This document shows, piece by piece, positions 18,274 to 27,269 of a stretch of 64,000 nucleotides of DNA (position 1 is the first letter of the stretch; each line of letters begins with the position of its first letter). Under the pieces are notes generated by a model, which was given only the letters and a program-made list of their open reading frames with translations, had not been told where the DNA came from and made no database searches. Position numbers and translations under genes: made by a program. This stretch comes from Paraburkholderia phenoliruptrix (GTDB taxonomy: Bacteria > Pseudomonadota > Gammaproteobacteria > Burkholderiales > Burkholderiaceae), in assembly GCF_019511605.1 (NCBI RefSeq), contig NZ_JAEUAV010000002.1, positions 372,001-436,000 of the forward strand, given 5' to 3'.

Positions 18274-19476
18274 TTACTGCGGCTCGTACCACGAATAAGT
18301 CGCGAGCGTGCTCACTGGCGGCGTGCCGATCTGCAACGTGACGTCGCGCAGCGAAGTCAGCTCGATATTGCGTAGGTCGCCCATGTAGCGGCGCGAGTCG
18401 CCGTTGTCGTTGATATACGCCACCACGTTTCCGGTAATACCCGCTACATTCGTGCTCGAGAGCGGCTGTCCCCAAATGTCGAAGAACTGGCCGAGCGTGA
18501 AGGTCTTGAAGGTCGGCGTTTCGATATGGATGATGCCAGTCTGGTCGTGCGTGTGCATTTCGTAGTTGCACTGCGAAAGAATGCCCACGTTGGCCGGCAG
18601 CGCGAGCCACTGGCCGTCCTTGATGATCGCCAGATGCGCATGCACGTGGTACAGCTCCGCCATGCCGGAGGCGCAGATCAGACCGTCAACCGCGCCGCCC
18701 GTGCCGCCTGTGGACGTGTTGCCGTTCGGCCAGTAGGACGTGCCCACCACGCCGCCGTAGTTCAGTGCAATGGGATTCGGGTCGAAGGGCGGCGGATCGG
18801 TCCACGTATAAGTGGGAATCTGCGTCAACGGCGTGCCGACCATGATGGTGATTTCGCCGTGCGGCGGCAGCACCAGGGTTGCCGGGTCGCCGGTGTACTT
18901 CGACAGCGTGCCGCCGTCGTTCACATAAATGCTGACCTCGGAGCCGCTCAGACCGGCCACGTTGGAGGTGCCGAGCGGCTGGCCCCAGATCGCGAAGAAC
19001 TGGCCGAGCGTGTACGACGCGCCGCTCGTCGTGTCCATATGGATCTTGCCGCTTGCATCGACCGTGTGAAGCGGATACACGCAGCCGGTCTGCGCGGCCA
19101 TAGTCGGGCCGACGCTGCCGACGTTCGCGGGCAGCGCCAGTTGGCGGCCATTCTGGTAGATCGACAAATGCGTGTACGTGTACCCCTTGCTGGGCAGCGC
19201 GCAGTTCAGCCCGCTGACGGGCTGGCCCGTTCCGCCCGACGACGTGGAACCGGTGGGCCAGTTCGATTCGCCGAGCGTGGTGCCGTCGATTACCGGCGTC
19301 GCCGCAGCCAGAGTGGGCGCGGTCGTACTCGTGCCGGACGCGGCGGGTGCCGGCGCGGCAGCGCCCGCGCCGTTGGCTCCGGGGTTCGACGCGCCGCCCC
19401 CACCTCCACCGCCGCAGCCTGCAAGAATCAGTAAGGCGCCAATCAGGGTGACCCGCAAATCCAGCCGTTCCAACAT
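18274..19476 (-). CDS. Lipoprotein with two copies of an unrecognised His-containing domain
   Basis: 400-residue predicted lipoprotein. Seen: signal LIGALLILAGC followed by a run of seven Gly and a Gly/Ala/Pro/Ser/Thr-rich spacer (to about residue 75), then two tandem domains of about 155 residues. Shared landmarks in copy 1 / copy 2 are NWPTGSTSSGGTG / YWPNGNTSTGGTG, LALPANVG in both, LHTVDASGKIHMD / MHTHDQTGIIHIE, and TLGQFFAIWGQPL / TLGQFFDIWGQPL. The paired His residues could bind metal, more so in copy 2 (HVHAH and HTHD). I know no function for this domain. GGAG lies 6 bases before the ATG at 19476; a Met 12 bases upstream is possible. It converges on the esterase gene but is not in that operon. 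Confidence 0.8.
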   Translation of the reverse strand: MLERLDLRVTLIGALLILAGCGGGGGGGASNPGANGAGAAAPAPAASGTSTTAPTLAAATPVIDGTTLGESNWPTGSTSSGGTGQPVSGLNCALPSKGYTYTHLSIYQNGRQLALPANVGSVGPTMAAQTGCVYPLHTVDASGKIHMDTTSGASYTLGQFFAIWGQPLGTSNVAGLSGSEVSIYVNDGGTLSKYTGDPATLVLPPHGEITIMVGTPLTQIPTYTWTDPPPFDPNPIALNYGGVVGTSYWPNGNTSTGGTGGAVDGLICASGMAELYHVHAHLAIIKDGQWLALPANVGILSQCNYEMHTHDQTGIIHIETPTFKTFTLGQFFDIWGQPLSSTNVAGITGNVVAYINDNGDSRRYMGDLRNIELTSLRDVTLQIGTPPVSTLATYSWYEPQ

Positions 19477-19805
19477 CGCGTGCTCCATGCCGTGGTTAAT
19501 CAGGAATACGTGGAAGCAGACGCCGCGCTGAGCGCGACGTACCCTACGCTGCGTAGACCGGCTGCAACGGAATGGCGAAGCCGGCGCAGGTGCGCTGCTT
19601 CGCACGAAACTGGCAGGTTCAGGGTAGCAGATGCGTTTCTGAAATAAACGGATTGAATAACAACGTTTTGCGACTTTTTATGTCGCATTCTGGCGTGTCC
19701 TTGCAAACCGCGGCGTGCTTCGGCCCGCCTTTATCGGGGAGCGCGGCGGCACTGTAAAATGCCGCTGCCGCTGCGATTTGCCGGCGTCGAACCCTCCCGT
19801 CAGCG
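19477..19805. other. Divergent intergenic region, lipoprotein / diguanylate cyclase
   Basis: About 330 bases that hold the promoters of the two divergent genes. The middle (19632-19690) is AT-rich. TAAAAT at 19755-19760, 46 bases before the cyclase start, is a possible -10 element without a good -35. Nothing else was recognised. Confidence 0.4.
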
Positions 19806-20984
19806 ATGCATGTCGATCTCCTTACCCTTTACCTCCTGATCATCGGAACGCTTCTGGCCAGTTCCGGTATGACGTTTTGGGAGCATCGAAGTCATCCCGG
19901 CCGCAGCGCGGAGCTGCGAATGCTGGCGGCCGGCTACGCGACGCTCGCCATCGGCTGCGCGGCGGCGGTGTTCCGCCGCGACGTGCCGGGCCCGTGGGGC
20001 TCCGCGCTCAGCAATCTGGTCATTCTGAGCGGGTATCTGCTGGTGCTGCATGGCGTCGCGCTGCTGAGCGGCCGGCAGTATCGCGCTGCGTCGCTCGGGC
20101 TGCTCGTGGTCATGGCACTGACGTGGATGGTGGGCGGAACGCGCTTCGAGAGCCCGATCTGGGCCTACGTGAGCGCAATTCCAATTGCGCTCGCAAGCGG
20201 CATGACGTCGCGCGAACTGTTGCGAGGCGACGGCTTCAAAGCGCTGCCGTCGCGGTATATCGCGGTGGCGGTAACAGGCATTCACGCATTCACCTATGCG
20301 GCTCGCGCGGTTGCTCTGCCGTGGCTTGCGGCGCGGCATGGCAGCGGTCTGTTGCTGGCTGCGAGCGCAATCACCATGTATGAGGGCGTGCTCTATTCGG
20401 TCGTATTGCCGATGACCTTGCTCAAGCTGATTCGCGAGGAAACCCACGGCCGGCTATTGCAGGAATCGCAGACCGATTACCTGACCGGGCTCGGCAATCG
20501 CAGATGGTTCTTCGAACAAGGCGAGCGCGTGATCGCCGAAGGCGGCAAGAACCGGCCCTTGGCGCTGCTGGCGCTCGACCTCGATCACTTCAAGAAGCTC
20601 AATGACCGCTACGGCCACGAGACCGGCGACGAAGTGCTCAAATCGTTCGCGCAGATAGCCCGCAGCGTGGTGGGTAACGACGCGGTGCTCGCGCGCATTG
20701 GCGGAGAAGAGTTCGCCGCGCTGCTGCCCCGCCACGACGAAGCGCGCGCGAAAGCGGTGGGCGAGGCGATTGTCGAGCGCTTCGCACAGACTGTCTTGCA
20801 CCGCGTGGAAGGTAAGGAGATTCTGGCCACCGTCAGCATCGGCCTTGCGCATTCCGCAGATGCCGGGCAGTCGCTTGGCGAACTGCTGGCCGCTGGCGAC
20901 GAGGCGCTTTACCGCGCCAAGTCGCTCGGTGGAAACCGGCTTGAAGGCGTGCGCAAGACCGCGAGCCTGCGGGTGGTCAGATAG
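19806..20984 (+). CDS. Membrane diguanylate cyclase (GGDEF domain)
   Basis: 392-residue inner-membrane protein that should make cyclic di-GMP from two GTP. Residues 1-205 hold six or seven hydrophobic helices without a recognised sensor family. A GGDEF domain fills 215-390, with the active site GGEEF at 299-303, the DYLTGLGNRR substrate loop and the metal-binding LALDLDHFKKLND. The inhibitory RxxD site normally placed five residues before the active-site motif is absent (the residues there read GNDA), so product feedback may be weak. Start ATG at 19806. No effector gene is adjacent. Confidence 0.93.
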   Translation: MHVDLLTLYLLIIGTLLASSGMTFWEHRSHPGRSAELRMLAAGYATLAIGCAAAVFRRDVPGPWGSALSNLVILSGYLLVLHGVALLSGRQYRAASLGLLVVMALTWMVGGTRFESPIWAYVSAIPIALASGMTSRELLRGDGFKALPSRYIAVAVTGIHAFTYAARAVALPWLAARHGSGLLLAASAITMYEGVLYSVVLPMTLLKLIREETHGRLLQESQTDYLTGLGNRRWFFEQGERVIAEGGKNRPLALLALDLDHFKKLNDRYGHETGDEVLKSFAQIARSVVGNDAVLARIGGEEFAALLPRHDEARAKAVGEAIVERFAQTVLHRVEGKEILATVSIGLAHSADAGQSLGELLAAGDEALYRAKSLGGNRLEGVRKTASLRVVR

Positions 20985-21148
20985 CGCGCGGTGTGTTGCT
21001 TGCGGCGGCATCGCATAAGCGTATGACGCCGGCCCCGCGCGCGGCCAACTGGTGAATCGTGGGGCGCAGCGCGCGCTTTAATGCGGCGCAACAGTGGCGG
21101 TTTCAGAAGCCGCTGAGGTTCGGCTGGTGCGATCTCTTGCGTTGACCG

Positions 21149-21904
21149 TCAGATGGCCGCCTTTTGGCTGCGCAGCCATTCGTCCAGACCGATACGGCCG
21201 AGGCGCGCGTCGCCGAGCGGCACGAGCGAGTGCTCGTCGACGCGTCCGCCGAAATAGCGTGCCTCGGAATCGCGCACGACTTCGCGCGGATCGCCGATCG
21301 CCTTCAGATAGCGGGCAATGATTTCGTCGAACGGCGCGCGCTGCGGCCCCGCAATTTCGACTATGCCGTTGCGCGGCGCAGCGAGCGCCACATCCGCAAC
21401 GATGGCCGCCACGTCGTCCGCCGCGATTGGCTGAAAGAGGCCGGGCGACAGCCGCACCGTGTTGCCCTGCGTGCTCGACGCTGCAATGCCGCCGAGAAAT
21501 TCCATGAACTGAGTCGAGCGAATGATGGTGTAGGGAACGCCCGAAGCCTCGATGAGTTTCTCCTGCGCGACCTTGGCGCGGAAATAGCCGTTCTCGGGCG
21601 TGCGGTCCGTGCCGACAATGGAAAGCGCAACGTGATGCCGCACGCCGGCCGCGGCCTCCGCCGCATGCAGGTTGCGCCCGGACGTTTCGAAGAAGTCGAG
21701 CACCGCCTTGTCTTCGAACGAGGGGGAATTGGCGAGGTCGATCACCACTTGCGCGCCGTTCAGCGCCTCTGCGAGCCCTTCGCCGGTGAGCGTGTTGATG
21801 CCGTTGCGCGGCGAGGCAGCGAGCGCCTCGTGACCGGCATCGCGCAGAATGGTCAAGGCCTTCGAGCCGATCAGGCCCGTGCCGCCGATAATAACGATCT
21901 TCAT
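21149..21904 (-). CDS. NAD(P)-binding SDR (atypical, NmrA-like)
   Basis: 251-residue short-chain dehydrogenase/reductase-like protein of the extended/atypical NmrA type. Seen: N-terminal nucleotide-binding GGTGLIG at residues 7-13, DLANSPSF, ALSIVGTDRTPENGYFRAKVAQE with the Tyr-x3-Lys in an atypical position, and IRSTQFMEFLG. Reaction unknown. It lies 162 bases downstream of a LysR gene on the same strand, which is itself behind an ECF41 promoter. ECF41 sigma genes are known to sit beside carboxymuconolactone decarboxylase, oxidoreductase or epimerase genes, and this protein fits the oxidoreductase/epimerase class. Confidence 0.85.
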   Translation of the reverse strand: MKIVIIGGTGLIGSKALTILRDAGHEALAASPRNGINTLTGEGLAEALNGAQVVIDLANSPSFEDKAVLDFFETSGRNLHAAEAAAGVRHHVALSIVGTDRTPENGYFRAKVAQEKLIEASGVPYTIIRSTQFMEFLGGIAASSTQGNTVRLSPGLFQPIAADDVAAIVADVALAAPRNGIVEIAGPQRAPFDEIIARYLKAIGDPREVVRDSEARYFGGRVDEHSLVPLGDARLGRIGLDEWLRSQKAAI

Positions 21905-22066
21905 GATCCAGTCCCTCTGTCGTTGGGCGGCAGGCGCCGCGTGAAGTCAATGCTATGCGCACGCGGCGCGCGGCGGTAGGCACTTGCGCGGGCTCACGGT
22001 GTTGCGCGCACGGCACCAATCGGCGCGCAACGGGTGCCGCGCGCGCACACCTGAGCGACGCACGTT

Positions 22067-23077
22067 TCATCCGACCACCGCGAGTTCCGGCGCAGCCGTG
22101 ATCGTGTTCGCGCATTGCAGGTCCATCGCACGCGTGTGCTCCGTCATGTAGTCGACGAATACGCGGATGCGGGCCGGCAGGTGCTTGCGGCTCAGGTAGC
22201 AGATGTAGTGGCCGCCGTCGTCGGGCGCATGCTGCGCGAGACAGCTGACGAGGCGCCGCTCGCGCAGCAGGGCGCTCACCTGGTAGGCGGGCAACTGTGC
22301 GATGCCCACACCGTCGAGCACGGCTTGCAGTATCAGATCGGCGTCGTTGAACGTGTGCTGCGCGGTGGGCTGATGCCGCACGAGGTGGCCGTCGACCTTG
22401 AACTCCCAGTCCTTGACGCGTCCCGAGGCCGTGCAGAAGTTGATGCAGCGATGCCCGGCGAGGTCTTCCACGCATCGCGGCAAGCCGTGCACTCGCGCAT
22501 AAGCCGGCGACGCGCAGACCACCATCTGCATCGCAATCAGCTGACGCGCGACGATGCCGCTGTCTTCCATGCGGCCGTCGCGAAACGACACGTCGACGCG
22601 GTCGGTCGTGAAGTCCGCAACGCGTTCGCTGAGCAGCAATTCGAGCGTGATGTCGGGATAGCGCGCATGAAAACCGCGCAGCAGCGGTGCGACGACCCTG
22701 CGTCCAAAACCCGGCGTCGACGCAATCCTCAGATGACCGCGCGGCGGCCCGCTGCGCAGCTCGCGCATGCCGTCGAGCGCCTCCACGATGCGCTCCACGC
22801 CAGGCAGGCAGCGCTCGTAGAACAGTTCCCCCTCGCGGGTAAGCGAGGTCTTGCGCGTCGTGCGCAGAAACAGCCGCACCTCGAGTTGCGCCTCCAGTTT
22901 CTGCACGTTGCGGCTCACCGACGAACGGCCGATGCCTAGCCGCTCGCCCGCGCGCGCAAAGCTGCCCTCGTTGGCCACGGCGAGAAACGACACGACGCCG
23001 GCATAGGTGGTCGCGAAACTGTTCGCGAACGGGTCGTGACTGCTGCTGACGGACGGGAGAGATCGATAATCTGACAT
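22067..23077 (-). CDS. LysR-family transcriptional regulator
   Basis: 336-residue LysR-type regulator. Seen: winged-helix domain at about 25-85 (VVSFLAVANEGSFARAGERLGIGRSSVSRNVQKLE), linker helix, and a periplasmic-binding-like effector domain. The N-terminus is about 20 residues longer than usual. A much longer reading frame extends upstream into the sigma gene; it is rejected because the family alignment starts at the ATG at 23077. It is 113 bases downstream of the ECF41 sigma gene, and the gap contains an exact ECF41-type promoter, so it is probably a direct target of that sigma factor. It may control the following SDR gene. Confidence 0.9.
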   Translation of the reverse strand: MSDYRSLPSVSSSHDPFANSFATTYAGVVSFLAVANEGSFARAGERLGIGRSSVSRNVQKLEAQLEVRLFLRTTRKTSLTREGELFYERCLPGVERIVEALDGMRELRSGPPRGHLRIASTPGFGRRVVAPLLRGFHARYPDITLELLLSERVADFTTDRVDVSFRDGRMEDSGIVARQLIAMQMVVCASPAYARVHGLPRCVEDLAGHRCINFCTASGRVKDWEFKVDGHLVRHQPTAQHTFNDADLILQAVLDGVGIAQLPAYQVSALLRERRLVSCLAQHAPDDGGHYICYLSRKHLPARIRVFVDYMTEHTRAMDLQCANTITAAPELAVVG

Positions 23078-23108
23078 GCAGGCGCGAGTCGGAGTCCAAA
23101 ACCGGCTA

Positions 23109-23135
23109 GACGTATCAGTCGTGCGGTTTGTGACA
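23109..23135 (-). promoter_or_regulatory. ECF41-type promoter of the LysR gene
   Basis: Read on the minus strand: TGTCACA (23135-23129), a 16-base spacer, then CGTC (23112-23109). This is the published ECF41 consensus (TGTCACA -35, CGTC -10). It lies between the sigma gene and the LysR gene, with about 32 bases from the -10 to the LysR start codon. Confidence 0.85.
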
Positions 23136-23190
23136 TCCGACTTCGGGGCGACTTCGGCGCGACTTTGGCACCCGCGCCGGGCGCACCGCC

Positions 23191-24072
23191 TCAAGCGCTC
23201 GCAAAGGCCGCCGCAATACGCGCGAGCTTGTCGGGATTGCGCTGCACCAGAAGGCGCATGATGCGCTCGCTGTCTGTTTCCAGCGAGAGCGCCGCTTCCA
23301 GCCTGCCCTGAATGAAGCGCAGCAGCGCCCATTCGCCGTTGAGCACCACGAGCCTGACGCTGACTGCGCTGCCGTAACGGCGCGAACCCGCATAGAAGAG
23401 CTGCGCGATGCGCCGGCCGCCGTGCAACGGCTTGCCGAGGCTCGGCACTTTGCCGCCGCCGTCGCCGATCAGCAGCGCATCTTCCGCGAGCAGCGCGTTG
23501 ATGGCCGGAAAGTCGCCGCGCTCCACAGCGTGCGCAAACATCTGCAGCAGCCGGCGGTGTGTCTCGCGCGGCACGATCTGGCGAGCCCGTTCCTCGCGCA
23601 GTTGCGCTTTCGCGCGGCTCACCAGCTGGCGGCAGGCCGCCTCGGTCTTGCCGACTGCCGCTGCCACCTCGTCGTAGTCCGCGTCGAATACTTCGCGCAA
23701 CAGGAAGGCGGCGCGCGCTTCCGGCGTCAGGCGCTCGAGCAGCATGAGGAACGCGACGGACACATCGTCGCTGCGCTCGACCGCTTCTTCCGGCGTCGCG
23801 GGCGAGCCGCTCAATTGTGGTTCGGGCAGCCAGGCGCCCGTGTAGTGTTCGCGCTGCGTTCTGGCAGCGCGCAGGCGGTCGATCGACACGCGCGTGGTTA
23901 CCGCGACGAGCCACGCCTCCGCGTTGTCGATCTGTTTGCGGGACGCGGCGTGCCAGCGCAGCCAGACGTCCTGCACGATGTCTTCCGCTTCGGCCACTGA
24001 GCCGAGCATCCGATAAGCGATCTTCTGCAAACGCGGGCGCAAACCGTTGAAGGCGCGGGCGTCGTCATCCAT
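23191..24072 (-). CDS. ECF41-family RNA polymerase sigma factor with SnoaL-like C-terminal extension
   Basis: 293-residue extracytoplasmic-function sigma factor. Residues 1-160 hold sigma-2 (IAYRMLGSVAEAEDIVQDVW) and sigma-4 regions; 165-293 is a SnoaL-like extension that in this group replaces a separate anti-sigma factor. The three diagnostic ECF41 motifs are all present: WLPEP (81-85), DGGGK (204-208) and NPDKL (279-283). The start at 24072 is set by the sigma-2 alignment; a longer frame exists. The signal sensed is unknown for the family. Downstream are its probable targets, the LysR gene and then the SDR gene. It also follows the RidA gene of the amine operon by 191 bases. Confidence 0.95.
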   Translation of the reverse strand: MDDDARAFNGLRPRLQKIAYRMLGSVAEAEDIVQDVWLRWHAASRKQIDNAEAWLVAVTTRVSIDRLRAARTQREHYTGAWLPEPQLSGSPATPEEAVERSDDVSVAFLMLLERLTPEARAAFLLREVFDADYDEVAAAVGKTEAACRQLVSRAKAQLREERARQIVPRETHRRLLQMFAHAVERGDFPAINALLAEDALLIGDGGGKVPSLGKPLHGGRRIAQLFYAGSRRYGSAVSVRLVVLNGEWALLRFIQGRLEAALSLETDSERIMRLLVQRNPDKLARIAAAFASA

Positions 24073-24263
24073 GGAGCTGCTTCCCGTTGCGTTGAGACGG
24101 GCCCCGCGCGTGAGCGGGGCGGACACGCGCATATTGCCATGGACTGCGGACTCGTTTAGCGAGGCTCCTTCGCTCGCGTTTGCCAACGGCAGCTCAGGCG
24201 GCCGCCCCTGGCCGCCCCCGGCAGCGCGCAATCATGCCGATCGCCGCCGCCTCGCGCACGCTG

Positions 24264-24617
24264 TCAGGCCAGCGCGACCACTGCGATCTCGACCAGCAGT
24301 TCGGGCGCGGCGAGCCGCGCTTGCACGGTTGCTCGCGTGGGCGCACAGCCTTGCGGAACCCACGCGTCCCACACCTCGTTCATGCCGGCGAAGTCGCGTG
24401 CGATGTCCGCGAGCCACACCTGCGCGGACACGAGCCTCGTCTTGTCGATGCCCGCTTTCTCGAGAAAGCCGTCGATTTTCTCCAGCACTTTGGCGGTTTG
24501 CAGCTTCACGTCCGGGGTGTGATCGGCCGAGGTCTGGCCGCCGACGAAAACAAGGCCGGCCGCCTTGACGACGCGGCTCATACGTTGGTTGGTTTCAATG
24601 CGAACGATATCGGTCAT
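24264..24617 (-). CDS. RidA-family protein
   Basis: 117-residue member of the RidA/YjgF/UK114 family, small trimeric cytoplasmic proteins that hydrolyse reactive enamine and imine intermediates. Seen: the N-terminal Met-Thr-Asp start, AGLVFVGGQTS, VLEKIDGFLEKAGIDKTRLVSAQVWL and the C-terminal PTRATVQARLAAPELLVEIAVVA. The conserved Arg in RATVQA that holds the carboxylate of the intermediate is present. It follows the FAD oxidase gene by 80 bases in the same direction. Imines released by the flavin oxidases of this operon are plausible substrates, which is inference. Confidence 0.92.
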   Translation of the reverse strand: MTDIVRIETNQRMSRVVKAAGLVFVGGQTSADHTPDVKLQTAKVLEKIDGFLEKAGIDKTRLVSAQVWLADIARDFAGMNEVWDAWVPQGCAPTRATVQARLAAPELLVEIAVVALA

Positions 24618-24697
24618 GGGAATTTCCTGGTTAAGGTCGAACGAAAGCCGCCGCGCGCGTTGTCAGGCACGCGGCAAAGCGGTAAAAGTGCAACGGT

Positions 24698-25870
24698 TCA
24701 ATGCGTGACGAGATGCGCGGCGCGTGCGTCGCCAGAAGCCGGATCGCTCGCGAAGCGGTCGATTGCAAACGCGTCGAGCGAAACGGTCGGTGTGCCGTCG
24801 AGCATCAGTTCGGACACCAGCTTTCCGCAGCCCGGCCCGAGCTGAAAACCGCTGCCGCAATAGCCAAACGAGTAATACAGATCGGCCGCTTTGCGGCTTG
24901 CGGAAATGACCGGGAGCTCGTCTGCGGTGAAGGCTTCGACGCCGGCCCATGCGCGGTTCACGCCAAGATGGCGCAGATGCGGAAAGAGGTCGGTCACGGT
25001 TCGCGCGCTGCGTACGAGCCGCACGAAATCCACTTCGCCGTGACGGTTCGCGAGGTCCGCGATGCCGATCAGCTTTCCGCCGATCACCACCGTGCCGTTA
25101 TCGAACTGCTTGAACGATAGCGGCCTGCCGGTGGCCCCGAGCGTCGCCCGGCAGAAGGGCGCCACGCGCTGCGTCACCATCAGCATCAGACCTTCGGGAT
25201 GCACCCGCACCGGCTCGCCGATCTGCTTCGCGAGTTCGCCGGACCAGGCGCCCGCGGTAACCAGCAGTTTTTGCGCACTGAACGTGCCGCGCGGCGTGTG
25301 CGCGAGCCAGCGGGTGCCGCGCTGTTCGATGCGGCGCACGGCGGTGCCTTCCAGAAAGCGCACGCCGAGCCGCTCGGCGGCGCGCCGGAATGCCGTCGTG
25401 GTCCGGTAGGGCAGCGCGTAGCCGTCGCGCTCGACCCAGATGCCGCCCGTGACATGGCGTGCGAGCGCCGGTTCGAGTTCGAGCACGGTTTCGCGGTCTA
25501 TCACCGTCTCATGCGTGAAGCCATGCGACTGCAGCAGTGCGACGCGCTCGCGGCAGGCGGCGAGTTCGTCGTCGGTTTCGGCAATCTTCAACTGACCGGA
25601 CGCGACGAAACCGCCGTCTTCGCCAAGCAGATCCGTCATGCCGTGCCAGATTTCGCGCGACATCAGCGCAAGCGGAATCTCCGGCAGCGGCCGGCCGAGC
25701 GTGCGCACGCCGCCCGCGTTCACGCCCGATGAATGACGCGCGACGTAATCGGCTTCGAGCACGATCACCTTCGCGCCGCGGCGCGCCAGGTGGAACGCGC
25801 TGCTCGTGCCGTGCAGCCCGCCGCCGACCACGAGGACATCGGCTTCCTGAAGGACGGTTGCGTCATTCAC
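24698..25870 (-). CDS. FAD-dependent oxidoreductase (DAO family)
   Basis: 390-residue flavin enzyme of the D-amino acid/glycine/sarcosine oxidase family. Seen: N-terminal dinucleotide-binding VLVVGGGLHGTSSAFHLARRG, AGGVRTLGR, the central TAGAWSGELA segment, and the C-terminal GVEAFTADELPVIS and SFGYCGSGFQLGPGCGKL that close the flavin site. The GTG start at 25870 overlaps the end of the preceding gene by 8 bases, which indicates translational coupling. It is the second DAO-type protein of the operon and may oxidise a different amine or the product of the first step. Confidence 0.9.
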   Translation of the reverse strand: MNDATVLQEADVLVVGGGLHGTSSAFHLARRGAKVIVLEADYVARHSSGVNAGGVRTLGRPLPEIPLALMSREIWHGMTDLLGEDGGFVASGQLKIAETDDELAACRERVALLQSHGFTHETVIDRETVLELEPALARHVTGGIWVERDGYALPYRTTTAFRRAAERLGVRFLEGTAVRRIEQRGTRWLAHTPRGTFSAQKLLVTAGAWSGELAKQIGEPVRVHPEGLMLMVTQRVAPFCRATLGATGRPLSFKQFDNGTVVIGGKLIGIADLANRHGEVDFVRLVRSARTVTDLFPHLRHLGVNRAWAGVEAFTADELPVISASRKAADLYYSFGYCGSGFQLGPGCGKLVSELMLDGTPTVSLDAFAIDRFASDPASGDARAAHLVTH

Positions 25871-27269
25871 CGGCGAGTTCTCCGAGCGTGAGCGGCTTGA
25901 TCGGCGGACGGATGCGGTAGTAGCCGACCTCGGCGGGCGACACGCGGCGCGCGTCGGCGATCACTTCGGTCACCGTCAGACCGCACATGCGGCCCTGGCA
26001 CGGTCCCATGCCGCAGCGTCCGAACGACTTGGCCTGATTGGGCCCGACGCAGCCGAGTTCGACGAACTTGCGCAACTCGCCGGCGGTGACTTCCTCGCAA
26101 CGGCACACAACGGTTTCGTCGCGCGGAATTCGGTTGATGTCGCGCGGACGATAGAGGCTGTCGAGAAATGGCCGGATACGCATTACGTCGGCCAGCGCGC
26201 GGCGAGGCCCGGCGGCTTGCGCATCGCGTGCCGCGCTGCTGAGGGCGCCAAGCTGCGCGGCCACCGCGAGTCCTGCAAGCTCGCCCTGCAACGCAGCCGC
26301 CTGCGCACCGCCAATGCCCGCGCCGTCGCCCGCGACGAAAATGCCGGGCACGTCCAGTTCGCCCCACGCGTCGAGCTGCGGCGTGAAGCACAACTGCGCG
26401 TTGTCCCAACGATGCGACGCGCGCAGCGCCTGAGTGAATTGCGTATTCGGCACGACGCCCTGGTGCAACAGGATCACGTCCGCCTCCAGACGATGCGCGA
26501 CACCTTTGGTCGTGAAGTGAAGCGCGGCGGCGCGCTCCACCTGATCGTGGTCCATGCGCGCCTCGACGCGCAGATCGTCGGCCGCTTCGAAAATCGGCAC
26601 GCCTGCATCGCGCAGTGTGCGGATCAGTTGCAAGCCCTTGCTGAGAAAAGGCCACGCACGCAAAGCCGAAAACATATGCCGCTTAGCGCGCCAGCGGTCT
26701 TCATGACGTGTGGTGTCGACGAGGGCGCGAATCGGCACGCCGGCGCGCACATACTGCCAGCCGAGCAGATAGAGCAGCGGTCCGCAGCCTGCCAGCACGG
26801 GCGGCGCGGCGGGCACTTCGCCGGCGCTCTTCAGAAGTATTTGCGCGGCGCCCGCCGTCAGCACGCCGGGCAGCGTCCAGCCGGGAATCGGAAACGGCCG
26901 CTCGAGCGCGCCGCTTGCAAGAATCACGCGCTGCGCATCGAAGCTGCCGATCTTGCCGTCGCGCAGATAATTGACGCCGCGCTCGCGCGTGACCTGCCAC
27001 ACCGTGGCGTGGGTCAGATGACGTGCGCCGGACGCAGCGAAGGCGTCGGCGATAGCGGCGCCGGCCGCATAGTCGGGCCCGAGAATGTCCTTGCGGCGGG
27101 CATCGGCGCGACCGATCGCACGATAGATCTGGCCGCCCACGGCGTCCTGTTCGTCGATCAATACGGTCGCCAGGCCCGCGCGCGCGGCGCGGGTCGCGGC
27201 GCTCATGCCGGCGGGACCCGCGCCGACCACGACCACGTCCACGGCCTCGGTTGCGAAATCAGCGGCCAT
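25863..27269 (-). CDS. FAD/NAD-binding and [2Fe-2S] dehydrogenase subunit (HcnB/OoxA-like)
   Basis: 468-residue subunit resembling HcnB of hydrogen cyanide synthase, OoxA/NoxA of opine oxidases and the alpha subunit of D-hydroxyproline dehydrogenase. Seen: N-terminal Rossmann motif VVGAGPAGMSAATRAA, VGGQIYRA, a second nucleotide site around IFVAGDGAGIGGAQ, and a C-terminal BFD-like [2Fe-2S] domain with VVCRCEEVT and GRCGMGPCQGRMCG (Cys-x-Cys and Cys-x4-Cys). It overlaps the small ferredoxin-like subunit upstream by 11 bases and the second DAO gene downstream by 8. It probably passes electrons from the DAO subunit to the respiratory chain. Confidence 0.9.
   Translation of the reverse strand: MAADFATEAVDVVVVGAGPAGMSAATRAARAGLATVLIDEQDAVGGQIYRAIGRADARRKDILGPDYAAGAAIADAFAASGARHLTHATVWQVTRERGVNYLRDGKIGSFDAQRVILASGALERPFPIPGWTLPGVLTAGAAQILLKSAGEVPAAPPVLAGCGPLLYLLGWQYVRAGVPIRALVDTTRHEDRWRAKRHMFSALRAWPFLSKGLQLIRTLRDAGVPIFEAADDLRVEARMDHDQVERAAALHFTTKGVAHRLEADVILLHQGVVPNTQFTQALRASHRWDNAQLCFTPQLDAWGELDVPGIFVAGDGAGIGGAQAAALQGELAGLAVAAQLGALSSAARDAQAAGPRRALADVMRIRPFLDSLYRPRDINRIPRDETVVCRCEEVTAGELRKFVELGCVGPNQAKSFGRCGMGPCQGRMCGLTVTEVIADARRVSPAEVGYYRIRPPIKPLTLGELAGE

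Noticed and set aside
22067..23914. Very long reading frame that contains the LysR gene and runs back through the sigma gene
   Set aside because: The extra 279 residues are an out-of-frame reading of the ECF41 gene, and the LysR family start is at 23077.
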